Shown one piece after another: positions 22,477-32,692 of a stretch of 64,000 nucleotides of DNA. The stretch's first letter is position 1, and each line of letters begins with the position of its first letter. The stretch covers positions 21,916-85,915 of the forward strand of contig BDIU01000309.1 of the NCBI GenBank assembly GCA_002118135.1, written 5' to 3'. The notes beneath the pieces are model-generated. The model searched no databases. It saw only the letters and a program-made list of their open reading frames with translations, and was not told where the DNA came from. The stretch comes from Trebouxia sp. TZW2008 (taxonomy: Eukaryota > Chlorophyta > Trebouxiophyceae > Trebouxiales > Trebouxiaceae). A program made the translations under genes and the position numbers.

Positions 22477-23382
22477 TCACCAGAACTTGTATGTATCGTA
22501 TTTCAGTGCTGCTGATGCCTTGCATTGGTTGGTTCATTATTCTGTGTCAGTCCAAATGAAGTAAGCATGACTAGCATGCGTTGCAAAAGAATGAGACCTG
22601 AATGAACCCAATTGCAAGTCAAGGTACGGCATGAGTATAGGTGTAAAGTAGAGGTCGTGTTGAGTACTCAGGACCATAGGAAGCATGTTCATTTTGTTCT
22701 CAAGCATTGCAAGCATGCTCATCTTTTAGGTCTTAGGTTTGTGATATGCAGGGGTGCTGTTTGATTTTGCTAGTTAGTACATTTGGTACAACTGATGAAC
22801 TGACACACAGCGATGTGTAACACAGATGCACACTTGCTGTTGGTTCCACAAGTCGAAGCATGTTTTACTGTTGAAGCCATCAGCCTGACTGTCATCAGTT
22901 GCAGCTTCTCAGCCCTATGCCGTGCAATCAACATGCTGCATTGTAAACTTCTCAAGAAGCCTATCCCCAGACATTTTTGTGCCAGATCAGTCAAATGGCT
23001 TGCCAATGCAGCTGCCAACATGGTGCCTCCCACAGAAGGTTGCAGAGGAAAGCTTGAAGCGGTGCCAATTTGACATCAATGCCATGAATCATGGGTCATG
23101 ATTCAATTGGCATGTTGATCTCAGGCTTAAGCACTCAACTCCCCATATACTTGAGGGTCTGCTGCGTTGACTGGGCTATGGCAGTGTGGCCTGCTTTGCG
23201 CGTCCTCCATTCAGCGATCAGTCGGGACTCACAACTAGGAGCATCACTGCTGTAGAGTCGTTGCTTGTGAGTCTGATCAGGCGCGGCCATTCGGAGGGAG
23301 TGCATTCTCCTCAGATGTGGATCAAACAGAGCTAGCCGAGCGTTTGTAGCAAATATTATCCGTCTTTTTGCATCCTTGTACG
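22477..23382. other. Intergenic between two + strand genes
   Basis: No gene recognised. A TGTAA sequence about 165 bases after the ICME stop (near 22641) matches the polyadenylation signal commonly used in green algae; this is only suggestive. The remainder shows no repeats or RNA genes. Confidence 0.4.
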
Positions 23383-25323
23383 ATGAGGAGGCTGCCGCCA
23401 GCAACTATCAGTCGTCTAGCCGCCACTGAGCCCGTACAGGCTTGCTGCTCGTTGTGTTCACGGATCGGTCTCAGCTCAGAAGCAACTACCTCAGAAGGTA
23501 TGGTGCAGAGCAGGCACTGTTTGCAGCTAACACTTGACCTTACTGCCGACCTGAACCGACAAGTTGCAGAGCCAGATGTGATTGATGTCTTCCCACGTGA
23601 TGGCAGTGGCAGGCACGCCTCTGGTCGTTACAGAAAGGTATTGCTTAGTGAGTGGCATGCACCAGCATGGCCAGACACTGACGTTATGGTCGTGGCTGCT
23701 TGAAGGACGACCAAACACCAGCGATAATCTTTTCTCTACCAGGCAATCAACAAAAACTTATCACCCTTGAATCAAACATAGCCAAAAATATGGTAGGTAC
23801 TAGGCCCTGCTACTGCGCATCAGTCCGTGCGCCGCCATACTGTGCACTTGCAACCTGAACGCCCTTTTGCAGGTCAGACACCATGGCAGGCAAGGTCTGC
23901 TTGCACAAAGATATCACCTACGACTAGAGCATGAGCAGTTTCCCGTGCTGGTATGTCCTGCACCAATCTCCCTCTGGCATCTTCAGCTCATTGCACAGCC
24001 TGTCTGACACTTGAGCAACACGTTATGCCATTGCAAAACTAGCTGCTCACAATGCTGCTTTGTAATTGCCCTTTGGGATCACAAAAGCAGATTTGCACAG
24101 CCTGCCTGGATCCTGAGCAACCCCTGAAAGCTCATCACAATCAGCTGCTAATGATGCATGCCGTGTGTGTCTGCAGCCACGCGTCGTGCACATCAACTCT
24201 GTAAGCAATCTTGTGGAGAACATCACTTTCATGCACTGTCCGCCAGGCCGCAGAGTTGTAGTACCTGTGCCAGTGAAGGTGAGCATTCCAGTATGCGCCT
24301 GATAGAATACGCCTGTGCTACATCAAGTCTTGTGTTGCAGCAAGTGGTATGCCTGGTGCTGATTGAACATCAGTCATGTAATGTACAAAGAGCAATCATG
24401 TGCAAAGGACTTGTTGGGCTTGGCAGTAGCATGTGAATTGTCCTGAACAACCTCAACATCAACATGTCCACAGGCAGTCAATAGCATATGTTACATTGCA
24501 CTGGCACACATATCGTCAGCAAGAATCTGCTGATGAAGAAGACTGCGTTGTGCCCAGTGCGAACAGCTAAACATGCAAGCTGCTTGCAAGCGGCTTCTTT
24601 CCAAGCCATGACAATCAAGCCTCCCACAGCCTTGAACATGTGTTGCAGCAGATTCATAATTTGCTTTGCAACAGAAGACACTCAAATGAAGGTGGCCACT
24701 TGCTTCAGGTCATTGGTGAAGATGCCTGTCCTGGAATCAAGCAGAATGGCTTCCCATACTTGATACGACGCTACGTCGAGTGCTTGTGTCCTGGTGACAA
24801 TATTCCACCATACATTGAAGTGGATATCAGCAGGCTCAAGTTAGGCCAGACTGTTCTGCCTTTGCAGCTCAAGCTTCCAGAAGGCATCAAGCTGGTTGCA
24901 CAGGTATTCTGTTTGCTATAGTTTCTACATTGATTGGTCGTTTTGGTGCTGAGGAAGATTGAGCATCAACACTCTGCATCAGGGGCCATAGGCCTTTCTG
25001 CTTATTGCTTTCAGCAGAAAGGCTTAACTAGTGGGGCTTGCAGCTTTGCAATTCTCACTCATGTGCATTGCGCTGCTGAGCAAGGCTTGCCTGCAAGCAC
25101 AGGTTTGCCCATATGTGATCATGTGGTATCTGCATGCCTGCAGCTCCTCTCCCCTACGTTAGCTTTGCTGTCAAGTACTTCCTCATTTGAAATCAGGGCA
25201 AACCTTGCCTGCCATTGGGTTCTGCTGTGCTTGTCTGCACTGCTGACCAAGTCTTCTTTTGTGCAGCACCATACGTTGCCTGTATGCAAAATTGCTGGAA
25301 AGAGCTCCAGGAGTGAAGGATGA
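23383..25323 (+). CDS. Organellar ribosomal protein bL25 family
   Basis: Large-subunit ribosomal protein that binds 5S rRNA in bacterial-type ribosomes, here encoded in the nucleus. Exons: 23383-23637, 23706-23792, 23873-23950, 24177-24278, 24709-24903, 25267-25323. Phases are all 0 and total 774 nt (257 aa). The first ~50 residues are basic and Ser/Cys-rich with few acids (MRRLPPATISRLAA), consistent with an organelle transit peptide. The L25 N-domain follows (VFPRDGSGRHASGRYRK, then TPAIIFSLPGNQQKLITLES). The TL5/CTC-like C-domain has PGIKQNGFPYLIRRYVECLCP, IPPYIEVDISRLKLG and LQLKLPEGIKLVAQ. The last short exon ends LPVCKIAGKSSRSEG. Length fits mitochondrial bL25 of plants; mitochondrion versus plastid cannot be decided here. 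Confidence 0.9.
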
Positions 25324-26236
25324 GGCGCACACCAGAAAAATTCGTGGGTGGTAATCATTGCCAGAAACATCTGCAATGAACCTAGCTGACTGCACTGTCG
25401 GTGTGCTGTGCGTGGTCAGCAGTGTCACACAGTTGGTTTTGCATGTCGCCAAGTCTCTGAGCCCTGATAGAACTGCTGAAGTGTGCGTTTGAAATTTAAG
25501 TCTGTTGACAGCTTGCTGTCATCATTGCCAACATTGCCTGCATTAGATAGATCTGCCAAGCCTGCTCAAGTTTGTCAACAGTCATGCCACATTTGAGCTA
25601 GCTGCCAACATGTAGGAGCAGTCCATGCCTTCATCGCTTGCAGGCTGACACAGAGTCAACCAAGCAGTACAGTTGCCAGATGGCACAAAGCATCATTACT
25701 TTGCGAACCAGACCTGTCATTATGTACATGAGAGCTCATGGGTGGCAGCTGCAGCAGCATGGTTTGGCTAGGCTTTTGACACAATTTATGCACAAATGCT
25801 GCATTTCAATACTGCCATCTACACGAGTCTGGCGGACGAATTTGCACAGGGATATGATATCGATGTATTTCATTGATGCATTATACGTCGATATAGTGGA
25901 GCAGGTCTAGACTTCCTTAATACATCATGCTGCGCACCTCAGGGCCTGCCTATAAGTGCATGTATTATAGCCAGCAAAACAAGACTCAGTTGAAATGCCA
26001 TGGTACAGATGCATGTTCACATGCCCACTCAGCTGCTTCAGTCATCCCTAGGCTTCAAATGGCAAGTTATTGCTAATCAATGAAGCTTCTGCAGCATTGC
26101 CAGTTCTTCCCTGGCTGCCTCTCTGAACAAAGGCTCACATTATGACGTCTGACGGCGTACACTTCTCTCTGTCCCTTTTTTTTCTCTTTCTGCTTCTTTT
26201 TCTTGCCAGTTATGGACCCCCCTTACAACATTGCAG
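25324..26236. other. Intergenic, converging genes
   Basis: No coding sequence supported. At 26170-26213 the + strand has a very strong pyrimidine tract ending in CAG, which is the reverse of an A/G-rich 3' flank just beyond the stop of the - strand gene. Confidence 0.45.
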
Positions 26237-27052
26237 CTACCATCTTGCACTGTCAGCTCCTGTGCCATTGCCAGGTGCACTGCTCCACCTGTTTGTTCCT
26301 GTTCTGCTTCTGGAATCGCCATTGCTGCCTGCTGAGCGACGCCAGCTGTCATTGCTGGCTGAGTTGGAACCAGATCTGTAGCTACCCGCTGCATTGCTGC
26401 CATTGCTGTTGCCGGACAACATGCTATAGTTGGAAGCAGAGCTAAGCCAGGAACTCTCAGCTGAAAGGGGTCTCTGGTGTTGTTTCAATGGCTGCATGTA
26501 CACAAGATGGTGACTGGGACTCTCATAGACTGGCTGTGTCAGTCTGGCAGCTGCTGGTACTGAAGCTGTCTGCATCACTTGAGTGTTGGAGACGTAGAAG
26601 ATGTGGGAGATCTTGACTGTGCCAAGCATATCTGCAAGTTGTCCTGCCACTTGGCTTTGTCGCCTTTCATCTGAGGCTGGGATGAAGACTGTTAGGCGGC
26701 AGTCACCAAACGGTCGCCTGGATTCCTCAATGTACCAATCTGGCTTCTGCTTCCGAGCTGCAATTGCTACTGCTGCTTGAGGGCTGCCAGATAAGAACTG
26801 AGACTTCAAAATCTGCCAAGCCTGGTCCATTGAGGTGTATGCTGTCCACAAAACAAGCTGTCCATACGTTGCGCTGCCTTGCTCATGGCTTTCTGCTGGG
26901 ATTCCAGCTATCTTGATCATGATATTCTCCCCAGAACGAAGAGTGCTGATTTGCTGTGGCAGATCCTCAACAGCACAAGCATGTTTGTCGAAGCGATCGC
27001 TGATGTGTTCTTGCCTCTCGCTGAAAAACCTTGCAGCCGCGAATGCGGCCAT
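26237..27052 (-). CDS. Unrecognised protein, single long exon
   Basis: Open frame of 271 residues from ATG at 27052. The N-terminal ~170 residues look like a folded domain (ARFFSERQEHISDRF, ENIMIKIAGIPAESHEQG, YGQLVLWTAYTSMDQAW, WYIEESRRPFGDCRLTVFIP, GTVKISHIFYVSN). The C-terminal ~100 residues are Ser/Gly/Asn/Arg-rich and probably disordered. The frame continues upstream to 27184, so the start may lie further 5' or there may be an earlier exon; a GTAAGT lies at about 27190. No signal peptide or membrane segment is evident. I do not recognise the family and propose no function. The ordered first half and low-complexity tail argue that it is a real gene. Confidence 0.6.
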   Translation of the reverse strand: MAAFAAARFFSERQEHISDRFDKHACAVEDLPQQISTLRSGENIMIKIAGIPAESHEQGSATYGQLVLWTAYTSMDQAWQILKSQFLSGSPQAAVAIAARKQKPDWYIEESRRPFGDCRLTVFIPASDERRQSQVAGQLADMLGTVKISHIFYVSNTQVMQTASVPAAARLTQPVYESPSHHLVYMQPLKQHQRPLSAESSWLSSASNYSMLSGNSNGSNAAGSYRSGSNSASNDSWRRSAGSNGDSRSRTGTNRWSSAPGNGTGADSARW

Positions 27053-28370
27053 GTTGCAAGACAAACTCGCTGGCCTAGAAGCGATGTTGTGTACAAGAAA
27101 AAGGACTTCGAGAGCACCTGAAATTCGGTGTGAATTTGTTACACGATGCGCGTCTGCAGTACAGCACGACAGAAGACACTGCAAGTGACTTACAGCTTGT
27201 TGGCTGAGGAAGAGTGAGCGTCAGTCCCGAAAAGGTACCGGCCAAACAATCAAGCTGACCGATCCATCAAAGCAAGCTTCCGCCCCTCAAGACCAGGCCA
27301 ATGATGTGAAAGCATGCTCAGCAATCACAGGTGTAGGACAGGGAAAAACTGACAATGCACAATGCATGCGCACTGCTGCCGCCTTTGATTGCAGTCTGCA
27401 AGCGGACAGGTCCTCACTGAAACTCCTGAATGCTGCAAATATGACGGACTTTTTTGCATGCATGCGACCTAGGTGTGATCCGAGCAGTGGTCGGCAGCAC
27501 CCAAAGCTATCGCCGTGAATGACCGCTCAACTGTCCCGTAGCAGACGTTGTCAGTCGGAAGGGGGGGGGGGCTGTTTGCAATTGACCTCCTTGGGTGCTG
27601 TGCTATGCTCTGCTGCACAACTTGTGATTTGACAGACTGCACATGACAAAGCCTGGTCTAATGCAGTTTGCCACTTTGCAAACGGCTATGTCACCAGTAG
27701 TCTGAAATATTGATATGTTGTACAGAGAGACCACCAGATTGTTTGTTGACACAATATGACAGCGAAACTGCATGTGTCAGAGCTGCAGCAATGTTGTTGA
27801 CGGGCAGCATGCATGATAGGAACAGCATGGTGCACATTGGCTCACTTGTCACACTGTAATCAGTGTTGCTGATGATCATGTGTTGCTGTACACTCACAAC
27901 AGCAATCTGAAGACATACGCTGTACTGTTGGAAACTCCTAGATCTGAGGACCCCGATGATTACGCAGTTGCGCACCTATAGTAGTAGCTACTACTCACAT
28001 TACAAGCTCGATGAATCAGATGTTGTACAAAGCGCTGGTGTCACTGTGTCATGCCACGATGTTGCTTGAAATGTCAGGAACAGCAGCAGCATGTAAACAC
28101 CGCAGGCAAACACAATTGCAGTGGCTCAGCTGCATGTGCGGCAGGCAGCGTGTGGCCTTGTAACATAAACTAGAGCCAGTCTCTGGACTGTAGCTTCTGC
28201 AGCACAAAATGTCCCGGTGCCCAGCAGAGGACAGCCATTGACGGTATCAGTCACACTGTCAGGCAAGGGAGTGAACATGAAAGAGGAAGCATAAAACAGT
28301 AGACCTGATACCACCAATGCGCTTCAAGGCTATCAGGCAGTAGGGTTGATAAGTACACAGGACTTGGTCA
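27053..28370. other. Intergenic, no gene assigned
   Basis: An open + strand frame runs through about 27185-27518 but has no recognisable domain or clear splice partner. A run of ten G residues lies near 27560-27570. Nothing else is evident. Confidence 0.4.
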
Positions 28371-28374
28371 GCAG

Positions 28375-28700
28375 TCTAGCCAAGCAAGGCCTGCAAGTCT
28401 GCCTCAGTCCACTGGTATACGCATTGTGACAGTCAGTGGTCTAGCTGAGCAAAGCCTGCAAGTCTGCCGTGATCCACAAGCATCCGCACTGTGACAGCAG
28501 TCTAGCCAAGCAAGGCCTGCAAGTCTGCCTTGTTTAACTGGTCTGTGCACTGTGACAGTAGTCCAGCCGAGCAAGGCCTGCAAGTTTGCCTTGTTTAAAT
28601 GGTCTGTGCACTGTGACAGTAGTCCAGCCGAGCAAGGCCTGCAAGTCTGCCTTGGTCCACATGTATGATCCAAGGGTATGCGTACTATGACAGTAGTCTA
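28375..28700 (-). repeat. Minisatellite derived from the SNF2 C-terminal codons
   Basis: Five to six copies of a roughly 58-bp unit containing GCAAGGCCTGCAAGTCTGCC. On the - strand this reads as ADLQAL followed by a stop, the same sequence as the real C-terminus ([10 protein letters not shown], stop at 28698-28700). The array therefore extends 3' from the gene end into flanking DNA. Confidence 0.82.
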
Positions 28701-31638
28701 GTCAAACAAGGCCTGCAAGTCAGCCTTAGTCCATCGGATGCCGCCCCTCACCCCTTTCTCTCCCTGTCCAATAAATGAGTCCATCATGCGTTGCTTGCGC
28801 TGTTGTATCTCCAGCATCTTCTCTTCTACTGTGCCTGAAATGGCAGCCACAGATATTTGGTTTTGAGAGGTTCTGTCCTTGATTCTTTTGTTTCAGTTTG
28901 CTTTTGCATTTCAAAGGGATTTTGGTGTTTGTTTTTGATTGCTCTGCTAACCAAAATCTTTGTTGAGGTCAGATGTCTGGCATGAGCCGATCAGACAAGC
29001 CTTGAAGATGTTGTCAGCAGCAGTGCAATGGTGGCGATGGTTTTGCCCAGGCCCTGGTCATCTGCTAACAATCCGCCTTGCACTGCAGGCTTGGCACCAG
29101 GACCTTCCCTGTGCAGCATCCAGGCCAGGGCTCTTGTCTGATGAGGCAGCAGGGGCACTGCCAAACCGCCCTGCATGACACAGACCGCGTGGCGGCAGGT
29201 GACTACGCAGCAAAGCAGTGGTGGTGGTGATGACTAGGGCTTGGGCGAATCTTGCCAAAGCCCTAGTCATCTTGCAACAGCCCTCCTGCACTGCAGGCTT
29301 TGCATCACCACCCTCTTGGTGCAGCATCCAAGCCAGGGCTCTTGTTTGGTGCAGCAGCAGGGGCACTGCCAAACTGCCCTGCATACCACAGCTACTGCCA
29401 GACCCATGATGCACTATCCTCAGCAGCCTTCCAAGTCTGCAAACCAACATAGACATAGAGATTAGTGCATCATACAGGCCAGGGTCTTTGTCTCAAGGGG
29501 CACTGTCAAGATGCCCTGCGTGCCACAGCTCAGGCTAAGATCGCATGTAAGAAGCTAACAGCAACTGATACAAGTACGAGAAACGTGGTGGAAAGAATTG
29601 ACAGCACCATTCAGCTCACAAGTAGCTCCAATGTACTATTGACATCAGTCTTTGATTCTGAACTCACACGGTTGTCAGCTTTGCAAAGACAGCAGGCACT
29701 TGTACCTGTGGGGGCTCAGCATTTCCTTCAAAGTCACCACCAGCCAAAGTGCCCAACAATGCATCAACTGCCTCTTGGTGCCTGGCTGGAGACCATTTGT
29801 CTGCTTTGTCCTCACACTCATCATCCGTTTCAGAGCTTTTCTCGAAATTTGGTCCCAGACAGCCTTCGCCCATGCCTCCGACTTTCAGAGTTCCCTGAAA
29901 CAGGCATCCATGCAATCAGTCGTATCTGTGTGAATTTGTGTGCTGTACTCAGCAGTGGGGAGCAGTGGCGAGCAGGCGGATCACGACTGAGCGGCAAGTA
30001 GGCGTCCATGCAAGCTCGGTGCGAGCTATGCACAATGTGATTGACCATGTCCCTCAACTTTTGATGCATGCAATGAATGATGCAGTTGACCATGTGCCCC
30101 AATCTCCTAATGCATGCAATGAGCATTGCAATAGGCCGTGAGCCTCAACCTTTGATGCATGCAATACATATTGTGGTTGGTCAGGTGGCTCAAATTTTTG
30201 ACGCATGCAATGCATATGCTGCAGCCTTTTCTTCAATGCAATGTACATGCAATGTACACATGTGTGCATCAAACTAGCGTTACAATTCATGCCTGCATCT
30301 TGCCAGTAGGCGTCCCAGCACGTATTTACTGCAAGCAGCAGGTCTGCTGGCATTCAAGCTCAGCAACGACACCCACTTTGCGCCAGTACTGCTTTTTGGC
30401 TTCATCTACAGCCTTTATTCTGGCAGTAGCCCATGCTGGGGTGTCCTGAGCGATCCACATAGCAAATCCTTTTGTCTTGTGCTTGAAGTCTGGCCTGTTC
30501 TTCTCTGTTGGACGCTTGTCATACCACATTTCAGGCTAGTCCAACAGGCTGTTCCACAGCTCATGTGGGGAAGGCATGACAGTTGGCTGCAATGTCCTGA
30601 CACAATGTGAGCACAACAGGGGGCAACACCGCCAGCAGCAGCAGCAGCAGCAGCAGCGGCGGCAGCAGCAACTTTGTCAAGTGCACTTGAAGCAGCACCG
30701 CTTTCATGTGTGCAACAGAGACATTGCATACAGTCAAACATCATGTAATGATATAATGCAGACAAAACTTCCATAGCAAGCATCCTTGTCTGACTTGTGT
30801 GACACACTCCTGACATGTGTGCTAAGTAGTGTACAGATCATCATTTCTATCATTCATGTAACAGATGCATGCTTGAGTGAAAATAGGTGTGTGGCAGATG
30901 CAGAAATGAAAGCTGCCCCAAAGGGATCACCTTGGCATCATCATCAGAGGGACTGGCATCCCAAACTTTGGCCTGTTGCAACAGCTCTTGCGACGCAGCA
31001 TTCAGCCACAGGCCTTGTCCTGAATATTTGTGCTTAAAGTCTGGGGACCTGTCACTGCGCTTGCAATGCCGCACATCAAAGAACTCTTGTGGGAAGTACA
31101 TCAGTTGCTCTGCGATTCTTTGACGGCCTGATCCGAAGTGTGCATGGCTGGCCCTTGGGCAAAAGACCTACAAGATCCAGAAATGTATGTTACATACACT
31201 CCCAGGCATGCATGATCAGGTCTGTTGGCATAAGTCCTCTTGTCTGTCAGATACAGTTTCGCTTTGCCATAGGTCATCATTCACAGCAGCTCTGCCAGAC
31301 TCACCAGGTGTGGCCTTGTCCTGTGCCCTATGGGCTGTGACCCAAAGCCAACTCGCATGCTGTACATATGGGATGACAGCATTTGCAGCTCAAGGCTGCT
31401 GATCAGCTGCTCAGCATGGAGTCCATGTTGCCCCACAGATGTGCATGCTCATTTGTGTCTTTTGGGTGCAGTGCTGCTGTGCATGGGCGCAAACGCTGTT
31501 CTGTACAGCATGTGCAGCACCAAACTGCGGAGAAAGCCTTCCCCTGCATTGCTGCTTTGGCCAAAACAGCAGCAAGAAGCCCCTCTGCCAGTCCGTGGCA
31601 TACAACCTAGCTGCTACTGCACTTTTTTCGCTGGACAT
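28698..31638 (-). CDS. SNF2-family ATPase, CHR28/RAD5-like, apparently with core deleted
   Basis: Exons recognised on the - strand: about 31170-30935 and 30535-30375 (two copies of a zinc-ribbon-like PDFKHK...W module); 29895-29707 ([15 protein letters not shown]); 29170 to about 28987 ([17 protein letters not shown], then Walker A region [21 protein letters not shown]); 28834-28698 ([20 protein letters not shown], ending [10 protein letters not shown]). The Walker exon matches the plant CHR27/CHR28 (FRG) type of SNF2 protein and the last exon matches the end of helicase motif VI/brace of the same family. Everything between (DEXH box, RING, motifs Ia-VI, several hundred residues) is absent: only about 150 bases separate the two exons, and their phases do not match (0 against 1). 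The 5' start is uncertain; an ATG at 31638 is the best candidate. Probably a pseudogene or a misassembled locus. Confidence 0.65.
29010..29520 (-). repeat. Duplicated SNF2 Walker A exon, decayed second copy
   Basis: The exon [17 protein letters not shown]...KPAVQGG (29170-28987) is repeated at about 29385-29215, and a shorter fragment lies near 29475-29520. In the second copy the Walker A segment has a stop and frame changes (DDQGLGKT reduced to something like DD-stop-GFGKI). Only the 28987-29170 copy is functional in sequence. Confidence 0.78.
30003..30235. repeat. Intronic tandem repeat, about 55 bp unit
   Basis: Four to five degenerate copies of a unit containing TTGATGCATGCAATG and GACCATGTGCCCCAA, within the presumed intron between the second PDFKHK exon and the acidic exon of the SNF2 gene. 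Confidence 0.65.
30637..30675. repeat. CAG/CGG trinucleotide microsatellite
   Basis: About eight CAG units, interrupted by CGG, then further CAG, in the intron between the two PDFKHK exons of the SNF2 gene. Confidence 0.85.
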
Positions 31639-32692
31639 GCTCTCTCCGCTGGATCACCTCGCACACTCTGATCACGGCAACTGCCGCTACTCACGCGGCA
31701 AGCACCATAACAACCTTCACAGAGTCTGCTCAGTGTCTAGCGACCATGTTCAACAAACGCGTTCAGTACAAAAGCTCGCGCGCACCAGCGGATAGCGCAA
31801 GCGGCTTTCTGGGACTGATACGAGGTTCTAGCATGCAATGCAATTGTCACAGCAAAGCGACAGGAAAAATTGCACATGACGCAGCACAGTAGAGCCTGCA
31901 GTGAAAGTTGTACAGGCTAAGATTGCGTTGGATACTGCCAGACACAAAGACACTTGCTAGCACTGGCATGCACCTCAAGACTCTTGGGTACAGCTGGGCT
32001 GTGTTGGATGATGCCATGCAAACAACAGTATGCAACATCATGCGCGCTTTTTTTGCGCAACATGATCATTTGGGGGTGTTTCACTATGTCATAGACTGCC
32101 TGAATTTCATGGACATATAGTCATTGCCACAGTGTGGCACATGTGATGCGGCAGCCCCGAAGAGCGAGAGCCCCCAGCCCGAGTTTAGAAATATTGGCTG
32201 GCTAAAGCATGTAAAACTCCTCCCTCTCTCTCTCTGGCATCAAATTGAGCTTTGCATGGCTCAGGTGCTGGCCAGAAGCAATACAACTTGGCTGCAGCAT
32301 TTGATCAGCGCAGTATGGTGTCAGCGCATGCATGTGCATGGTGAATCCCAGCCCAAGTCCCTTTGCCTGCCCAGTTGCTGCTGGGCGCTTGGCAAAACGC
32401 CGGCCAACTTATGCAGAATCTACTTGCAATTGGTCAACCTATAGCAACATGCAAGGCACATCCAACACGCTGCGAAGCTTTGACCTCATAGAGCAACTAT
32501 TGAGCCATTTGACGCACGATACTTCTGAAACTTTAGGTAAGCGATGCCTCAGCATTCTATGGGCTAGTGTTGATGCCAGAGTGCAAGACTGAAGAATTGC
32601 GTGATGGCAACATCACCGCCTGAATTACTTTTGCATGAACACTATCCATGACCAGATGTCAAAACTCAAAAAGATTTGAACAAGTAGTAGTA
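31639..32692. other. Intergenic between SNF2 5' end and POLH 3' end
   Basis: The promoter of the SNF2 gene would lie here. Open frames at 32124-32444 and 32332-32592 show no recognisable domains. No repeat or RNA gene was found. Confidence 0.4.

Noticed and set aside
27185..27518. Plus-strand open frame opposite the 5' side of the gene at 27052
   Set aside because: No domain and no coherent exon partners.
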